Assembly (NCBI RefSeq): GCF_001613265.1
Contig: NZ_BDCA01000006.1
Location: 186,001-250,000, forward strand
Direction of reading: 5' to 3'
Length of the DNA stretch: 64,000 nt
DNA from: Nocardia vermiculata NBRC 100427
GTDB lineage: Bacteria; Actinomycetota; Actinomycetes; Mycobacteriales; Mycobacteriaceae
The notes beneath the pieces were generated by a model that was given only the letters and a program-made list of their open reading frames with translations, ran no database searches and was not told where the DNA came from. A program made the translations under genes and the position numbers. Below, in pieces: positions 8,856 to 19,312 of this stretch; within the stretch, counting starts at the first letter, position 1; each line of letters starts with the position of its first letter.

Positions 8856-9001
8856 GCCGGCGAGATCCCGGCCCCGAAGACATTGATCCCGAGCGCACTG
8901 GTTCACCCGGAACGATCCAGCATCGAAAGTATCCGACCGGCCGGCCTCAAACCGTCTCGCGCAGAGCGTATTACACGATTCACCCCGTTTGCCTGATTGG
9001 C

Positions 9002-9550
9002 TGCCGTGGGCAACGGCTCATCGACCTCGACATCCCCGACCGCGAGGCCCTGGGCCCGTACCTGCCCCGGCTGCGGTTCCTGCTCGACGACATCGCCGCA
9101 CTCGACCCCGCCGCCCTGCGTAAACGCGACCTGACTCCCGCGGCGCGGATCCTGCTCGTCCTGCAACGCATCGCCCCCAAGAACACTGCGCTCGGAAACG
9201 ATATGCTGGACTGGCTCGACGACTTCCGCGAACTGGAGTACGGCCCGGACCCGCTCAGCGACTACCGGGCCATCCTCACGTACCTCATGGCAGTCGGCGA
9301 AGCCCCAGGGGCCGACCTCGCAGTAGTATTCAGACAACTCGGCCCGCACGCACAGGAGGCGGTCATGACAACCGGCGAAAGCATCAAAGCCCTCGGACGC
9401 ACCGAAGCACTGATCGAACTCATGACGGCTAAGTTCGGTCCACTCCCTGCCGGCACCATTCACAGAGTTGAATCAGCGGACCCAGCACAGGTCCGCGCCT
9501 GGAACATCCGAGTCTTCACCGCGAACACTCCGGACGAGCTGCTCGACTGA
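9002..9550 (+). pseudogene. C-terminal remnant of Rpn-family recombination-promoting nuclease/putative transposase, copy 2
   Basis: The open frame lacks a plausible start. It reads LIDLDIPDREALGPYLPRL, RFLLDDIAALDPAALRKR, LTPAARILLVLQRIAP, then AILTYLMAVGEAP and GRTEALIELMTAKFGPLP, and ends PDELLD. This is the central and C-terminal pattern of the Rpn/PD-(D/E)XK transposase-like family (compare GPxLPRxRFLLDDL, LTPAARIxLxL and RAEALxxLLxxKFGPLP). The N-terminal nuclease domain with the catalytic Asp, Glu and Lys is absent, and upstream sequence in frame is not Rpn-like. An internal start at 9203 could still give a 115-aa peptide. It is a paralogue of the remnant at 4122. Confidence 0.6.
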
Positions 9551-9572
9551 GTTCACCGCCCGGCCGGGATGC

Positions 9573-9598
9573 CCGGGGCCGCACACCTACGGCCCCGG
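9573..9598. terminator. hairpin between rpn remnant and fumarase gene
   Basis: CCGGGGCCG at 9573-9581 pairs with CGGCCCCGG at 9590-9598 around an 8-base loop. It sits eight bases before the fumarase stop on the other strand, so it could end transcription from both sides. There is no strong U-run. Confidence 0.55.
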
Positions 9599-9605
9599 TT
9601 CACTA

Positions 9606-11282
<1,677 letters not shown>

Positions 11283-11417
11283 GAATCGCACTCCTTGTAT
11301 GTCTTCGGGTGCACTCGGCCGCGGCGAATCACGATCGGCCGAAACAACGATCCGACTCTAGCCAGGGCGCCGCACCGCGCCGAGGGCAGGCCAGCCTAAT
11401 CTGCATTGCCGTACGCA

Positions 11418-11430
11418 AAGGTTGCACCTT
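11418..11430. promoter_or_regulatory. small palindrome upstream of marR, candidate operator
   Basis: AAGGT-TGC-ACCTT lies in the 272-base spacer between the fumarase and marR starts, about 125 bases before the marR start. MarR proteins often bind such sites in divergent spacers. Function inferred. Confidence 0.35.
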
Positions 11431-11554
11431 CAACGTAGGAGGTGTAGGTGTCGATCCGAACGGTGACTCGGCTATCGCCGGCAGGGTGCGACATCGGCTG
11501 TCGCCTACAGCGGGAAGGCAATACCATCACCACGCACAGACCTGGAGAGGAACC

Positions 11555-12085
11555 GTGACCGAACCCCGTTGGCTCGACGATCTCGAAACCCGCGCGTGGC
11601 TCGGTTTCGTGTTCACCCGAGACCTCGTCGCCGCGGCCGTCGGCCGTGATTCGCTCCGTGTCGCCAATCTCACCCACGTCGAGTACACCGTGCTGTCCCG
11701 GCTGGCCGACGCACCCGATCACCGCCGCAGCTTCGCCGACCTGGCCGCCGTCCTGGAGTGGTCGCAGAGCCGGTTGTCACATCAGATCACCAGGATGGAG
11801 AAGCGCGGCCTGGTCGCGCGCCAGTCCATTCCCGACGATGCGCGCCGCACCGCCGCGGTGCTCACCACCAAGGGTGCGGAGGTGCTGGCGACCGCCGCTC
11901 CCGCACACGTCGACAGCGTCCGCCGGCACATGATCGACGTCCTGGATCGCGATCAGCTGACCGCCCTCGCCGATATCTACGACACATTGCTCACCCATCA
12001 CCGCGCCCCTGACCGACGGGTGGACACATGGATCGACCGCAGTGGTTCGCTCACTCCCGCCCGTTCCGCTCCTCCCGGCGGCTGA
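11555..12085 (+). CDS. MarR-family transcriptional regulator
   Basis: A 176-residue winged-helix regulator. The GTG at 11555 follows GGAGAGG. The recognition region is SFADLAAVLEWSQSRLSHQI with TRMEKRGLVARQSIPDDARR (the wing, with the DxRR signature) and AAVLTTKGAEVL. Helices before and after (RAWLGFVFTRDLVAAAV, and VRRHMIDVLDRDQLTALADI) form the dimer interface. The type is typical of small-ligand repressors in actinomycetes. It is transcribed divergently from the fumarase gene, so it may regulate itself or fumarase. The ligand is unknown. Confidence 0.88.
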   Translation: MTEPRWLDDLETRAWLGFVFTRDLVAAAVGRDSLRVANLTHVEYTVLSRLADAPDHRRSFADLAAVLEWSQSRLSHQITRMEKRGLVARQSIPDDARRTAAVLTTKGAEVLATAAPAHVDSVRRHMIDVLDRDQLTALADIYDTLLTHHRAPDRRVDTWIDRSGSLTPARSAPPGG

Positions 12086-12116
12086 GGGCGTGGCAGAGCA
12101 CACACCGGGCCGGAGT

Positions 12117-12141
12117 GTTTGATTTGTTCACCAGCGGGTAT
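12117..12141 (+). promoter_or_regulatory. SigB/SigF-type promoter for the rsb operon
   Basis: GTTT at 12117-12120 and GGGTAT at 12136-12141 are separated by 15 bases, the GTTT-N14-16-GGGTA pattern of general-stress sigma factors. It lies about 100 bases before the rsbR start codon. The stress-signalling operon would then be under its own output sigma factor. Confidence 0.7.
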
Positions 12142-12237
12142 CGGGTAAGACTAGGCTCGACTGCGGCGCCTCGACAGACACCGCGCGCGAGCGACCCTGA
12201 CGAACCGACCTCCCTTACGAAAGGGGCAGGAGTTTTC

Positions 12238-13131
12238 ATGTCCGACGTGTCCATCGGCCTGTCGCCGGATTCGCGGCCGGCCGGCCCGGTCGACAACCTG
12301 CTTCCCGAGCTGGTCGAACACCTGCGTCAGAATCGCACCGAGCTCCGTGAGGAATGGGCGCGCCGCATTACCGACGCCCAGTTGCTGACGGCGATGACAC
12401 CGGAGGAGATCTTCTCCGAGGCGACGTCGGTCTACGACAATTACGTCGAGGTACTCGAGACCGGCAGTGTCGAGGCCCTGCAGGCCTACGCACGCGATCT
12501 GTCCGAGCGCATCATTCCGAGAGGCGTCGAGACCGACGAGGTCATCGGCATCGTGCTGTTGCTGCGAGATGTGCTCTCGCGGAGCCTGTTCGAGAAGTAC
12601 CAGTCGGACTTCGGTCTGCTGAAGAAGGTGCTCGACGCCTACGAGCCCGCTGCCAATCGGATCGCCAACACGGTGGCCATCTCGTTCGTGCAGGAGCGCG
12701 AGCGCGTCATCCGCCAACAGCAGGAGGCCATCCGGGAACTGTCCACCCCGGTCCTACAGGTACGCGAGCAGTTACTGATCCTGCCGATCATCGGCGTGCT
12801 GGATTCGCAGCGCGCCCGCCAGCTCACCGAGCAGTTGCTGCGGGCCATCCGCGCCAACCGCGCCAAGGTCGTCGTGATCGACATCACCGGTGTGCCGATG
12901 ATCGACTCCACCGTGGCCAACCACCTGGTCCAGACCGTCGATGCTTCCGGGCTGATGGGCGCCAACGTGATCATCACGGGCCTGTCCTCGGAAATCGCGC
13001 TCACCCTGGTCACCATCGGCCTGGATCTGACGAAGATGAATGCGGTCGGCGACCTGCAGGGGGGTATCGAGGAAGCGGAGCGGCTGCTCGGCTACGAGAT
13101 CTCCCGGCTGACCGAACGCGACGGACGGTAG
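12238..13131 (+). CDS. rsbR: RsbR-type stressosome protein (sensor plus STAS domain)
   Basis: A 297-residue protein. Residues about 20-150 are a helical RsbR_N/globin-like sensor (LPELVEHLRQNRTELREEW, DLSERIIPRGVETDEVIGIV). A long linker helix (VQERERVIRQQQEAIRELST) leads to a STAS domain from about 170 to 285 (VLQVREQLLILPIIGVLDSQRA, VVIDITGVPMIDSTVANHL). The Ser-Thr in MIDST matches the RsbT phosphorylation site of RsbR. The ATG at 12238 follows GGGGCAGGAG. It is the first gene of a five-gene operon whose order, rsbR-rsbS-rsbT-phosphatase, equals the Bacillus stressosome module. Confidence 0.9.
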   Translation: MSDVSIGLSPDSRPAGPVDNLLPELVEHLRQNRTELREEWARRITDAQLLTAMTPEEIFSEATSVYDNYVEVLETGSVEALQAYARDLSERIIPRGVETDEVIGIVLLLRDVLSRSLFEKYQSDFGLLKKVLDAYEPAANRIANTVAISFVQERERVIRQQQEAIRELSTPVLQVREQLLILPIIGVLDSQRARQLTEQLLRAIRANRAKVVVIDITGVPMIDSTVANHLVQTVDASGLMGANVIITGLSSEIALTLVTIGLDLTKMNAVGDLQGGIEEAERLLGYEISRLTERDGR

Positions 13132-13143
13132 TCGGGGCGCCCC

Positions 13144-13518
13144 ATGCCGGTACCCATTCTCAAACAGGGCACCTACCTGATCGCATCGGTGCAGTCGGCC
13201 CTGACGGACGCCGATACCGAACGCCTGCAGGACGACTTGATGGCCTATGTCAGCAAGTATCGCGCTCAGGGCATCATCGTCGATGTGACCGCGATCGACG
13301 TGATGGATTCCTTCGCCGCGCGTTCTCTGCGTACCATCGCCCATATGACCAAGCTGCGGGGAGCGGAGACGGTCATCGTCGGCCTGCAACCCGAGGTGGC
13401 CTTCGCGATGGTCCAGCTCGGCCTGACATTCGAGGACATGCATACCGCGCTGGACCTCGAAGAGGGTCTGGCATGGCTCAACAAGAAGCTGTCCAACAGC
13501 CGGCGAGACGGTCGGTGA
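13144..13518 (+). CDS. rsbS: RsbS-type STAS antagonist
   Basis: A 124-residue single STAS domain. DVTAIDVMDSFAARSLRTIA carries the phosphorylatable Ser56 within the DSF motif, equivalent to the regulatory Ser of RsbS. FEDMHTALDLEEGLAWLNKK is the usual C-terminal helix. In the family, RsbS sequesters RsbT in the stressosome until phosphorylated. The gene follows rsbR by 12 bases and overlaps rsbT by four (GTGA). Confidence 0.9.
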   Translation: MPVPILKQGTYLIASVQSALTDADTERLQDDLMAYVSKYRAQGIIVDVTAIDVMDSFAARSLRTIAHMTKLRGAETVIVGLQPEVAFAMVQLGLTFEDMHTALDLEEGLAWLNKKLSNSRRDGR

Positions 13519-13934
13519 TCGTGGCCTCCGATAACGTGGTGATTGCGGTGAAGGTGTCGGGCGACATCGTTATCGCACGTCAGGCCGGACGGGAGCTGGC
13601 CACCGAGCTCGGCTTCACGCTGACCGATATCACCATGATTTCCACGGCCATCTCCGAAATCGCCCGCAACATCACCAGTTACGCCGGAACCGGGGAGATC
13701 CGGGTCGCGGTGCTGGAACGAGAAGGCCGGCAGGCGCTGGTCATTCAGGCCCAGGATCAGGGACCCGGAATTCGCGATATCCCGCGCGCACTCGAAGACG
13801 GCTACTCCACCGGCCGCGGCCTGGGCCTCGGCCTGCCCGGCGCGCGCAGGTTGATGGACCGGTTGATCGTTGAGTCGACACCGGGGCAGGGAACACTCGT
13901 CGAGATGTGGAAGTGGGTGCCGCCCGGTGCATGA
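13515..13934 (+). CDS. rsbT: RsbT-type serine/threonine kinase switch protein
   Basis: A 139-residue GHKL-fold kinase. ISEIARNITSYAGTGEIRV is the N-box with the Mg-binding Asn, DQGPGIRD the G1 box and GRGLGLGLPGARRLMD the G2 box and ATP lid. In the pathway it phosphorylates RsbR and RsbS and, once released, activates an RsbU-type phosphatase. The GTG at 13515 overlaps the rsbS stop and is chosen for that coupling; there is no strong ribosome site of its own. It overlaps the next gene by eight bases. Confidence 0.9.
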   Translation: MIVASDNVVIAVKVSGDIVIARQAGRELATELGFTLTDITMISTAISEIARNITSYAGTGEIRVAVLEREGRQALVIQAQDQGPGIRDIPRALEDGYSTGRGLGLGLPGARRLMDRLIVESTPGQGTLVEMWKWVPPGA

Positions 13935-14559
13935 GGACGGATCGGCCGGCACAGTGGAGTGGGCGGTCGCCGGACGAGCACTACCGGGACAGCCCGTCTC
14001 GGGAGACCGGTCGGTAGTTCTCGACGCGGGTGACGGATCGGTGTTGTTCGCGGTCCTCGACGGACTGGGCCACGGTGCCGCGGCCGCGGACGCCGCGGAC
14101 CGCGCGGCGAAGATACTGGCCGACAATCGCAACGAACCGCTCGATGTGCTGATGGTGCTGTGTCATCGGGCGATGGCCGACACCCGGGGTGCCGCGGTGT
14201 CGCTGGTGTTGTTCGGCGGTGACGACCGGCTCGAATGGCTGAGCGTAGGCAATGTCGACTCCCGGGTCGTCGCGATCGGCCCCGGAAAGCCCGAACTTCG
14301 CGCCTCGGCGCTGCTCACCGGCGGTATCGTCGGCTACCGTTTGCCGCCGAATCTACAAACCCAGACCTTGCTCATCCGTCCGGGCGACATTCTGCTGATG
14401 TCCACCGACGGTATCGTCAGCAATTTCGTCGACACCCTGGATCTGGCGAAACCGGCTACCGATATCGCCGCCGACATCCTGTCGCGGCACGGTAAGGACA
14501 CCGACGACGCGCTGGTACTCGCGGCGCGCCACCGTGGTCGTGCGGCAGGTGCCAGATGA
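13927..14559 (+). CDS. RsbX-like PP2C phosphatase (stressosome reset)
   Basis: A 210-residue minimal PP2C/SpoIIE-fold phosphatase. VLFAVLDGLGHGAAAADAAD carries the conserved metal-binding DG-GHG, LSVGNVDSRVV is the core strand motif, and LLMSTDGIVSNF holds the second metal Asp (TDGI). No sensor domain is present. By order and size it corresponds to RsbX, which dephosphorylates RsbR and RsbS. The GTG at 13927 overlaps the rsbT end. The last 26 bases overlap the next gene if that starts at 14534. Confidence 0.85.
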   Translation: MHEDGSAGTVEWAVAGRALPGQPVSGDRSVVLDAGDGSVLFAVLDGLGHGAAAADAADRAAKILADNRNEPLDVLMVLCHRAMADTRGAAVSLVLFGGDDRLEWLSVGNVDSRVVAIGPGKPELRASALLTGGIVGYRLPPNLQTQTLLIRPGDILLMSTDGIVSNFVDTLDLAKPATDIAADILSRHGKDTDDALVLAARHRGRAAGAR

Positions 14560-16885
14560 ACGCGGCTCGGCGAGCCCCGGTGGCAGCGCGCAGGCGCGTG
14601 CCATGAGTGCGGTGCTGGCCGCTTTCCGCGAGGCCTATGCGAATGCGCTTCGGCTACACCTGGATTCACCCACCCAGAACACGCTGTCGGAGGGCTACGA
14701 GCTGGGCCGGCGGGCACTGGTCGAGGGCGTCAGCATCCTCGATCTCACCGAGCACCACTTCCGCCTGCTCGACGCGCAGGGCCTGATCGCCACCTCCGCC
14801 ACGCGGCAACCGCAGGCAGGAAGTTCCGACCGCGCGCAGGCCGCGCTGGAATTCCTGCTGCAGACACTCGCGGCGCTCGATGTGGCCACCCGCGGGTTCC
14901 TCGACAGCACCCGCAGTTACGAACTACAGCGGCTACGCGCCGACGATCTGGAGGGCCGTGACGCCTTCCGCACGGCATTGGTCGAATCGCTGCAGGACGG
15001 ATTCTTCGTCGCCGCCGACGACGGCACGATCACCGAGGTGAATTCCGCATTCGGTGCGCTGACCGGCTACGGCCCGGCGACCGCGCCCTACCCGCTGCCG
15101 CATCCGTGGACCGACAATTCCGAACCCCACTATCCGGCCCTGGGCACCGAGGCGGCGCGATTCGTGATGCCGGCCAGGCACCGCGACGGGCGACGGGTGT
15201 GGCTCGCGGTCAGTACCTCCTCGCTGCGCAGCCCGGAGGACGACGAGCGGATCTATGTCGGCACCATCCGCGACGTCACCGCCGAACACGATGCGCAGGC
15301 CCGCGATCAGGCGGTGTCACGCCTGGCCACCGCAGTCGGTGCGGCCACCACCGTGGCCGAGGTCCTGGCCGTCGGCCTGGAGGAGTTGCGGCGCGCGATC
15401 GGCGGCGAGACCGCCGTGGTCTCGATGTGGGCGAACCGCCAGACCGCACCGGAACTGTATGTGTCGGGGCCGGTCAGGGGCACCGACGGCGCCGCACCGG
15501 TACCCGGAGACGCCGTGGCGCGCAAGGTGATCGATGCGCGGGCGCGGGCACTGCTCGACCGCACCCGGATGCGCCCGCACCGCGCGATGTTCGCCATCCC
15601 CGAGGGCGCCGCCAGTTCGGAAGGCATCGTGGCGCCGCTCGGCGAAACCGGTGACGCCGCGCTGTGGGTACGGTTCGCGGCACCCCGTGCGATCAGTCCG
15701 GGCGATTGGTCGTTGCTGACCCTGCTGGTCGGGCATCTCAGTCTGGCACTGCAGCGTGCCCGCAACTTCGACCAGGTGCGATCGACGTCGTTGACACTGC
15801 AGCGGGCGATGCTCGGCCCGATCGATCTGCCGCCGGGTTTCGCGGTGCACTACGAACCCGCACTCCCCCCGCTCGAGATCGGCGGGGACTGGTACGACGT
15901 GGTGCCGCTGCGCGACGGCACCCTCGGCATCGTGGTCGGAGATTGCGTCGGGCGCGGCCTGTCCGCGGCGGTGGTGATGGGCCAGTTGCGCACCGCCGCA
16001 CAGGCGCTGCTGCTGCGCGGCGCCGGACCGGCCCAACTGCTCACCGAACTGGATGCGGTGGCCGCGCGTATTCCGGGCGCGATGTGCACCACGGTGTGCG
16101 CCGCCATCCTCGATCCGGCCCGCGGTGTGCTGCGCTATTCCAGTGCGGGGCATATGCCCCCGGTGCTGGCGGCGCCGGGGCGGGCCGGGCGCCTGCTGGA
16201 GGGCGGACGGGCGGTACCGCTGGCGACCTTCGACATGGGCCGGCGTCCCGAGGCGACCACGGCCATCGATCCCGGTGCCACGCTGGTGCTGTACACCGAC
16301 GGCCTGGTCGAGCAGCGCGGCATCGACATCGCCGATCACTTCGACCAGTTGGCCGACGAATTGTCCGGCGCGGCCGAGTATCTGCCATGGGAGGTGGCCG
16401 ATGCGGTGCTGTCGCGGTTGCGTCCCGATGTCGGCTACGACGACGACATCGCGATGGTCGTATATCGCCATCCGCCCCCACCGCTACGGCTGGACGTGCC
16501 TGCCGAACCCACCCGGCTCGGCGTGGTGCGGCGGACACTCACCGCCTGGTTGTCCTCGGCCGCCGTCGGACACGAGCTGGCCGCCGATCTGGTCTCGGCC
16601 GCCAACGAAGCGTGTACGAACAGCATCGAGCACGCTTACCTGCGCGAGGACGCCGGCAAGGTACAGCTCACCGCCGAGTGCGCGGATGATTCGATCCGGC
16701 TCGAGATCATCGACTCGGGAACCTGGCGTCCGCTACCCGAGGACCCGGGGCCCCGGGGCCGCGGCCTGGCGATGATGCGCGCGCTCACCGACGACATGGA
16801 GATCGACCACACCGCGGCGGGAACCCGGGTCCGTTTGACGGTGCGGCTTCCCTCGGTCACCTTCAGCGCCGCGAGCCGCGTGTAG
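14534..16885 (+). CDS. multidomain SpoIIE-family phosphatase: RsbU-like N-domain, PAS, GAF, PP2C and C-terminal anti-sigma-type ATPase
   Basis: 783 residues if the GTG at 14534 is used; the ATG at 14603 is a plausible alternative. Residues about 28-110 resemble the RsbU/KaiA-like RsbT-binding domain (FREAYANALRLHLD, YELGRRALVEGVSILDLTEHH). About 140-255 is PAS (LVESLQDGFFVAADDGTITE), 260-405 GAF, 415-650 SpoIIE/PP2C (EIGGDWYDVVPL, GDCVGRGLSAAVVMGQLR, LVLYTDGLVE, DDDIAMVV). About 655-775 is a GHKL ATPase like RsbW (SAANEACTNSIEHAY, IDSGTWRP, RGRGLAMMRAL). Phosphatase and anti-sigma-like kinase in one chain means the end of the partner-switch may be built in. No separate sigma or anti-sigma-antagonist gene was seen nearby. 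Confidence 0.88.
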   Translation: MVVRQVPDERGSASPGGSAQARAMSAVLAAFREAYANALRLHLDSPTQNTLSEGYELGRRALVEGVSILDLTEHHFRLLDAQGLIATSATRQPQAGSSDRAQAALEFLLQTLAALDVATRGFLDSTRSYELQRLRADDLEGRDAFRTALVESLQDGFFVAADDGTITEVNSAFGALTGYGPATAPYPLPHPWTDNSEPHYPALGTEAARFVMPARHRDGRRVWLAVSTSSLRSPEDDERIYVGTIRDVTAEHDAQARDQAVSRLATAVGAATTVAEVLAVGLEELRRAIGGETAVVSMWANRQTAPELYVSGPVRGTDGAAPVPGDAVARKVIDARARALLDRTRMRPHRAMFAIPEGAASSEGIVAPLGETGDAALWVRFAAPRAISPGDWSLLTLLVGHLSLALQRARNFDQVRSTSLTLQRAMLGPIDLPPGFAVHYEPALPPLEIGGDWYDVVPLRDGTLGIVVGDCVGRGLSAAVVMGQLRTAAQALLLRGAGPAQLLTELDAVAARIPGAMCTTVCAAILDPARGVLRYSSAGHMPPVLAAPGRAGRLLEGGRAVPLATFDMGRRPEATTAIDPGATLVLYTDGLVEQRGIDIADHFDQLADELSGAAEYLPWEVADAVLSRLRPDVGYDDDIAMVVYRHPPPPLRLDVPAEPTRLGVVRRTLTAWLSSAAVGHELAADLVSAANEACTNSIEHAYLREDAGKVQLTAECADDSIRLEIIDSGTWRPLPEDPGPRGRGLAMMRALTDDMEIDHTAAGTRVRLTVRLPSVTFSAASRV

Positions 16886-16954
16886 CGCACCGGGGGTCGG
16901 GGATCGGCAGCACGTGCCCTGCTCGTCTCGCCCGGGGATCGCACGCACGTCGTT

Positions 16955-17587
16955 TCAGGCGCCGAATCCGGAGCTCCAGCTCGACAATGCCCGGTCGAGG
17001 ATGTCGGCCAGCTCCTCCTCGGGATGGTCGAGCCAATACTCGTATCCGGCCATCGCGCCCCCCAGCGCACAGTAGCTCGCCACCTGCGGCTGCAGCTCGC
17101 GCCGGTCCACATCCAGCCGTCCGGCGATGAAATCGGCCACCACATTGCGCCACTCTTGATAGCGGAGAGTCGAATGCGCTTGTAGCGCAGGAACTTTCAA
17201 AATCAATTCCATCCGCTTACGGTGCCACGGGACCTGCTCGGGATCGAAGCGGTTGAACGCGACCACCACGGCGCGCACGGCGTCGGCGATCGACTGATCC
17301 GCCGGGCAGCGGTCGAACAGTTCCCGCATCCCCTGCAGTTGATCGGTGAAGCTGCCCCACACCACGTCGTTCTTGGATTCGAAGTACCGAAAGAACGTCC
17401 GCTTACTCACCCCGACCGCGGCCGCGATGTCACCGACGGTCGTCTCGTCGAAACCTCGCTCCTCGAACAGCGAGAATGCGGCGCGTTCCAACTCGATTGC
17501 GCTGGTAGAGGGCCTACGGCCGGCCCGGGCGCGGTGCGAGCCCGACTTTTCCGCCGCACCCTCTTCCATTTTGTCACCGGATGCCAT
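16955..17587 (-). CDS. mftR: MftR, TetR-family regulator of the mycofactocin system
   Basis: 210 residues from the ATG at 17587; the start is not certain, with others at 17611 and 17569. The HTH is AAFSLFEERGFDETTVGDIA with AAVGVSKRTFFRYFESKNDV. The C-terminal ligand domain includes VPWHRKRMELILKVPALQAHS and ends in LADILDRALSSW. It is divergent from mftA with about 50 bases between them, the standard place of mftR. Known MftR senses long-chain acyl-CoA and represses mft genes; this role is transferred by homology and context. Confidence 0.88.
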   Translation of the reverse strand: MASGDKMEEGAAEKSGSHRARAGRRPSTSAIELERAAFSLFEERGFDETTVGDIAAAVGVSKRTFFRYFESKNDVVWGSFTDQLQGMRELFDRCPADQSIADAVRAVVVAFNRFDPEQVPWHRKRMELILKVPALQAHSTLRYQEWRNVVADFIAGRLDVDRRELQPQVASYCALGGAMAGYEYWLDHPEEELADILDRALSSWSSGFGA

Positions 17588-17638
17588 TATGCTGTGTGTC
17601 ACTCCCATCACCCATCGCGATCCGCAGGAGGAGCACTC

Positions 17639-17749
17639 ATGAACGAACCCATCACCAGCCAGACAGTAGTCCCCGGCGAGGACACTCTGGTCGAAGACGA
17701 CCTGCTCGTCGAGGACGTTTCGATCGATGGCATGTGCGGTGTCTACTGA
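17639..17749 (+). CDS. mftA: mycofactocin precursor peptide MftA, 36 aa
   Basis: A small ribosomal precursor too short for normal gene callers. The ATG at 17639 follows GGAGGAG. It starts MNEPITSQ, has an acidic leader (GEDTLVEDDLLVED), and ends in VSIDGMCGVY, the invariant MftA C-terminus whose last two residues, Val and Tyr, become the redox cofactor mycofactocin. MftB binds the leader and the radical SAM enzyme MftC acts on the tail. It overlaps mftB by 11 bases. Confidence 0.95.
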   Translation: MNEPITSQTVVPGEDTLVEDDLLVEDVSIDGMCGVY

Positions 17750-18044
17750 CGCCTTCGATCCGGCAGGCTCCTATCGGCTCGCGCCCTCGATCTCGTTGCG
17801 GCCCGAGCCGTTCGGAGCCCTGGTCTACGACTTCACCACGCGTCGTCTCTCCTTTCTGAAGACGCCGCAACTGGTCGCGGTCGTGCAGGGACTGGCCGGA
17901 CAACCCGACGCGGCCGCCGCTCTGGCGGCCGCGGGGGTCACCACCGCCGAACGCCCGAGCTACCTCAACGCGCTGGCCGGCCTGCTCCACGCGGGCACCA
18001 TCGAGCCGCGTCCCGCCGGTGCGAACGAACAGGATCCACGATGA
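17739..18044 (+). CDS. mftB: MftB, peptide-binding (RRE) chaperone for mycofactocin precursor
   Basis: A 101-residue PqqD-like RiPP recognition element. Seen are YRLAPSISLRPEPFGALVYD, TRRLSFLKTPQLVAVVQGL and PSYLNALAGLLHAGTIEPR, the usual MftB order. The GTG at 17739 is chosen because MftB proteins start close to this point; an ATG at 17727 would sit inside the MftA core. It presents MftA to MftC. The stop overlaps the mftC start by four bases. Confidence 0.92.
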   Translation: MSTDAFDPAGSYRLAPSISLRPEPFGALVYDFTTRRLSFLKTPQLVAVVQGLAGQPDAAAALAAAGVTTAERPSYLNALAGLLHAGTIEPRPAGANEQDPR

Positions 18045-19225
18045 AACTGGTCGAACACTTCAAACACGGCCTCGATGCGCCGATCTGCCTGACCTGGGAA
18101 CTCACCTACGCCTGCAATCTGGCGTGCGAGCACTGCCTGTCCTCCTCCGGCCGTCGCGATCCGCGCGAGCTGTCCACCGAGGAGTGCAAGGCGTTCATCG
18201 ACGAGCTCGAACGCATGCAGGTCTTCTACGTCAATATCGGCGGTGGCGAGCCGACCGTCCGCAGTGATTTCTGGGAACTGCTCGACTACGCCGTGGCCCA
18301 CCACGTCGGAGTGAAGTTCTCCACCAACGGGGTTCGCCTCACCCCCGAGCGTGCCCGGCAGCTGGCGGCCACCGACTACGTCGACGTGCAGATCTCCATC
18401 GACGGCGCCACCGCGGAGGTCAACGACGCCGTACGCGGTCCCGGATCCTTCGATACGGCGATGCGAGCGATGCAGAACCTGGCCGACGCCGGATTCGAGA
18501 ACTTCAAGATCTCGGTGGTGATGACCCGCCACAACGTTGATCAACTCGACGAGTTCAAGGCCATCGCCGACCGTTTCGGCGCGCAGCTGCGCATCACCCG
18601 GCTGCGTCCCTCCGGACGCGGTGCCGATGTGTGGAACGAGCTGCATCCCACCACCGATCAGCAGCTGACCATCTACGACTGGCTCGTCGCCAACGGCGAG
18701 GGCGTGCTGACCGGTGATTCGTTCTTCCACCTCAATGCGCTGGGCTCCACGCCGATCGCGGGCCTGAACCTGTGCGGTGCCGGCCGGGTGGTGTGCCTGG
18801 TCGATCCGGTCGGCGACGTCTACGCCTGCCCGTTCGCCATCCACGACGAATTCCTCGGCGGCAACATCCGCAATCCGGGCGGGTTCGAAAGCGTCTGGCG
18901 CACCTCGGAGTTGTTCGAAGAACTGCGGCAACCGCAGACCGGCGGCGCCTGCACCTCGTGTTCGGCCTACGACGCCTGCCAGGGTGGGTGCATGGCCGCG
19001 AAGTTCTTCACCGGCCTGCCGCTGGACGGTCCCGACCCCGAATGCGTGAAGGGCAACGCCGAACTCGCGCTGGCCGGTGTCGGCGCGAAACCACAGCCGG
19101 ACAAGAACCACTCCCGCAGCGCACCACGCACCCGCACCGTCGCGCTCGGAATTCCCACCCGCGCCGCGACCACGACCGCGCCGGACCGGGCCTGCGACAC
19201 CAGCCCGCTCGCCGGTCTCACCTGA
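18041..19225 (+). CDS. mftC: MftC, radical SAM/SPASM mycofactocin maturase
   Basis: 394 residues. The SAM cluster CNLACEHC (C25, C29, C32) lies in LTWELTYACNLACEHC, followed by VNIGGGEPTV and STNGVRL, typical of the radical SAM barrel. The SPASM domain has LCGAGRVVCLVDPVGDVYAC and ACTSCSAYDACQGGCMAAKF for two auxiliary Fe-S clusters. The enzyme decarboxylates the MftA C-terminal Tyr and then joins it to Val. The last 40 residues are a low-complexity tail longer than I expect. It overlaps mftB (ATGA). Confidence 0.95.
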   Translation: MKLVEHFKHGLDAPICLTWELTYACNLACEHCLSSSGRRDPRELSTEECKAFIDELERMQVFYVNIGGGEPTVRSDFWELLDYAVAHHVGVKFSTNGVRLTPERARQLAATDYVDVQISIDGATAEVNDAVRGPGSFDTAMRAMQNLADAGFENFKISVVMTRHNVDQLDEFKAIADRFGAQLRITRLRPSGRGADVWNELHPTTDQQLTIYDWLVANGEGVLTGDSFFHLNALGSTPIAGLNLCGAGRVVCLVDPVGDVYACPFAIHDEFLGGNIRNPGGFESVWRTSELFEELRQPQTGGACTSCSAYDACQGGCMAAKFFTGLPLDGPDPECVKGNAELALAGVGAKPQPDKNHSRSAPRTRTVALGIPTRAATTTAPDRACDTSPLAGLT

Positions 19226-19312
19226 CGCCCCCTCCCCCGGCCGCCGTCCCCGCCGCTCTGCCCGCGGCCGGGGCGGCAGGTCCGGCCCCCTCACTTCAGT
19301 GCAAGGATTCTC

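Noticed and set aside
17571..17593. TTGTCA and TATGCT as a promoter for mftA
   Set aside because: The spacing is only 11 bases, too short for a sigma-70-type promoter.
17588..17638. A copy of the regional palindrome in the mftR/mftA spacer
   Set aside because: Only a weak half-site (CATTATGC) is present and the other half does not match, so I do not extend the regulon to mft.
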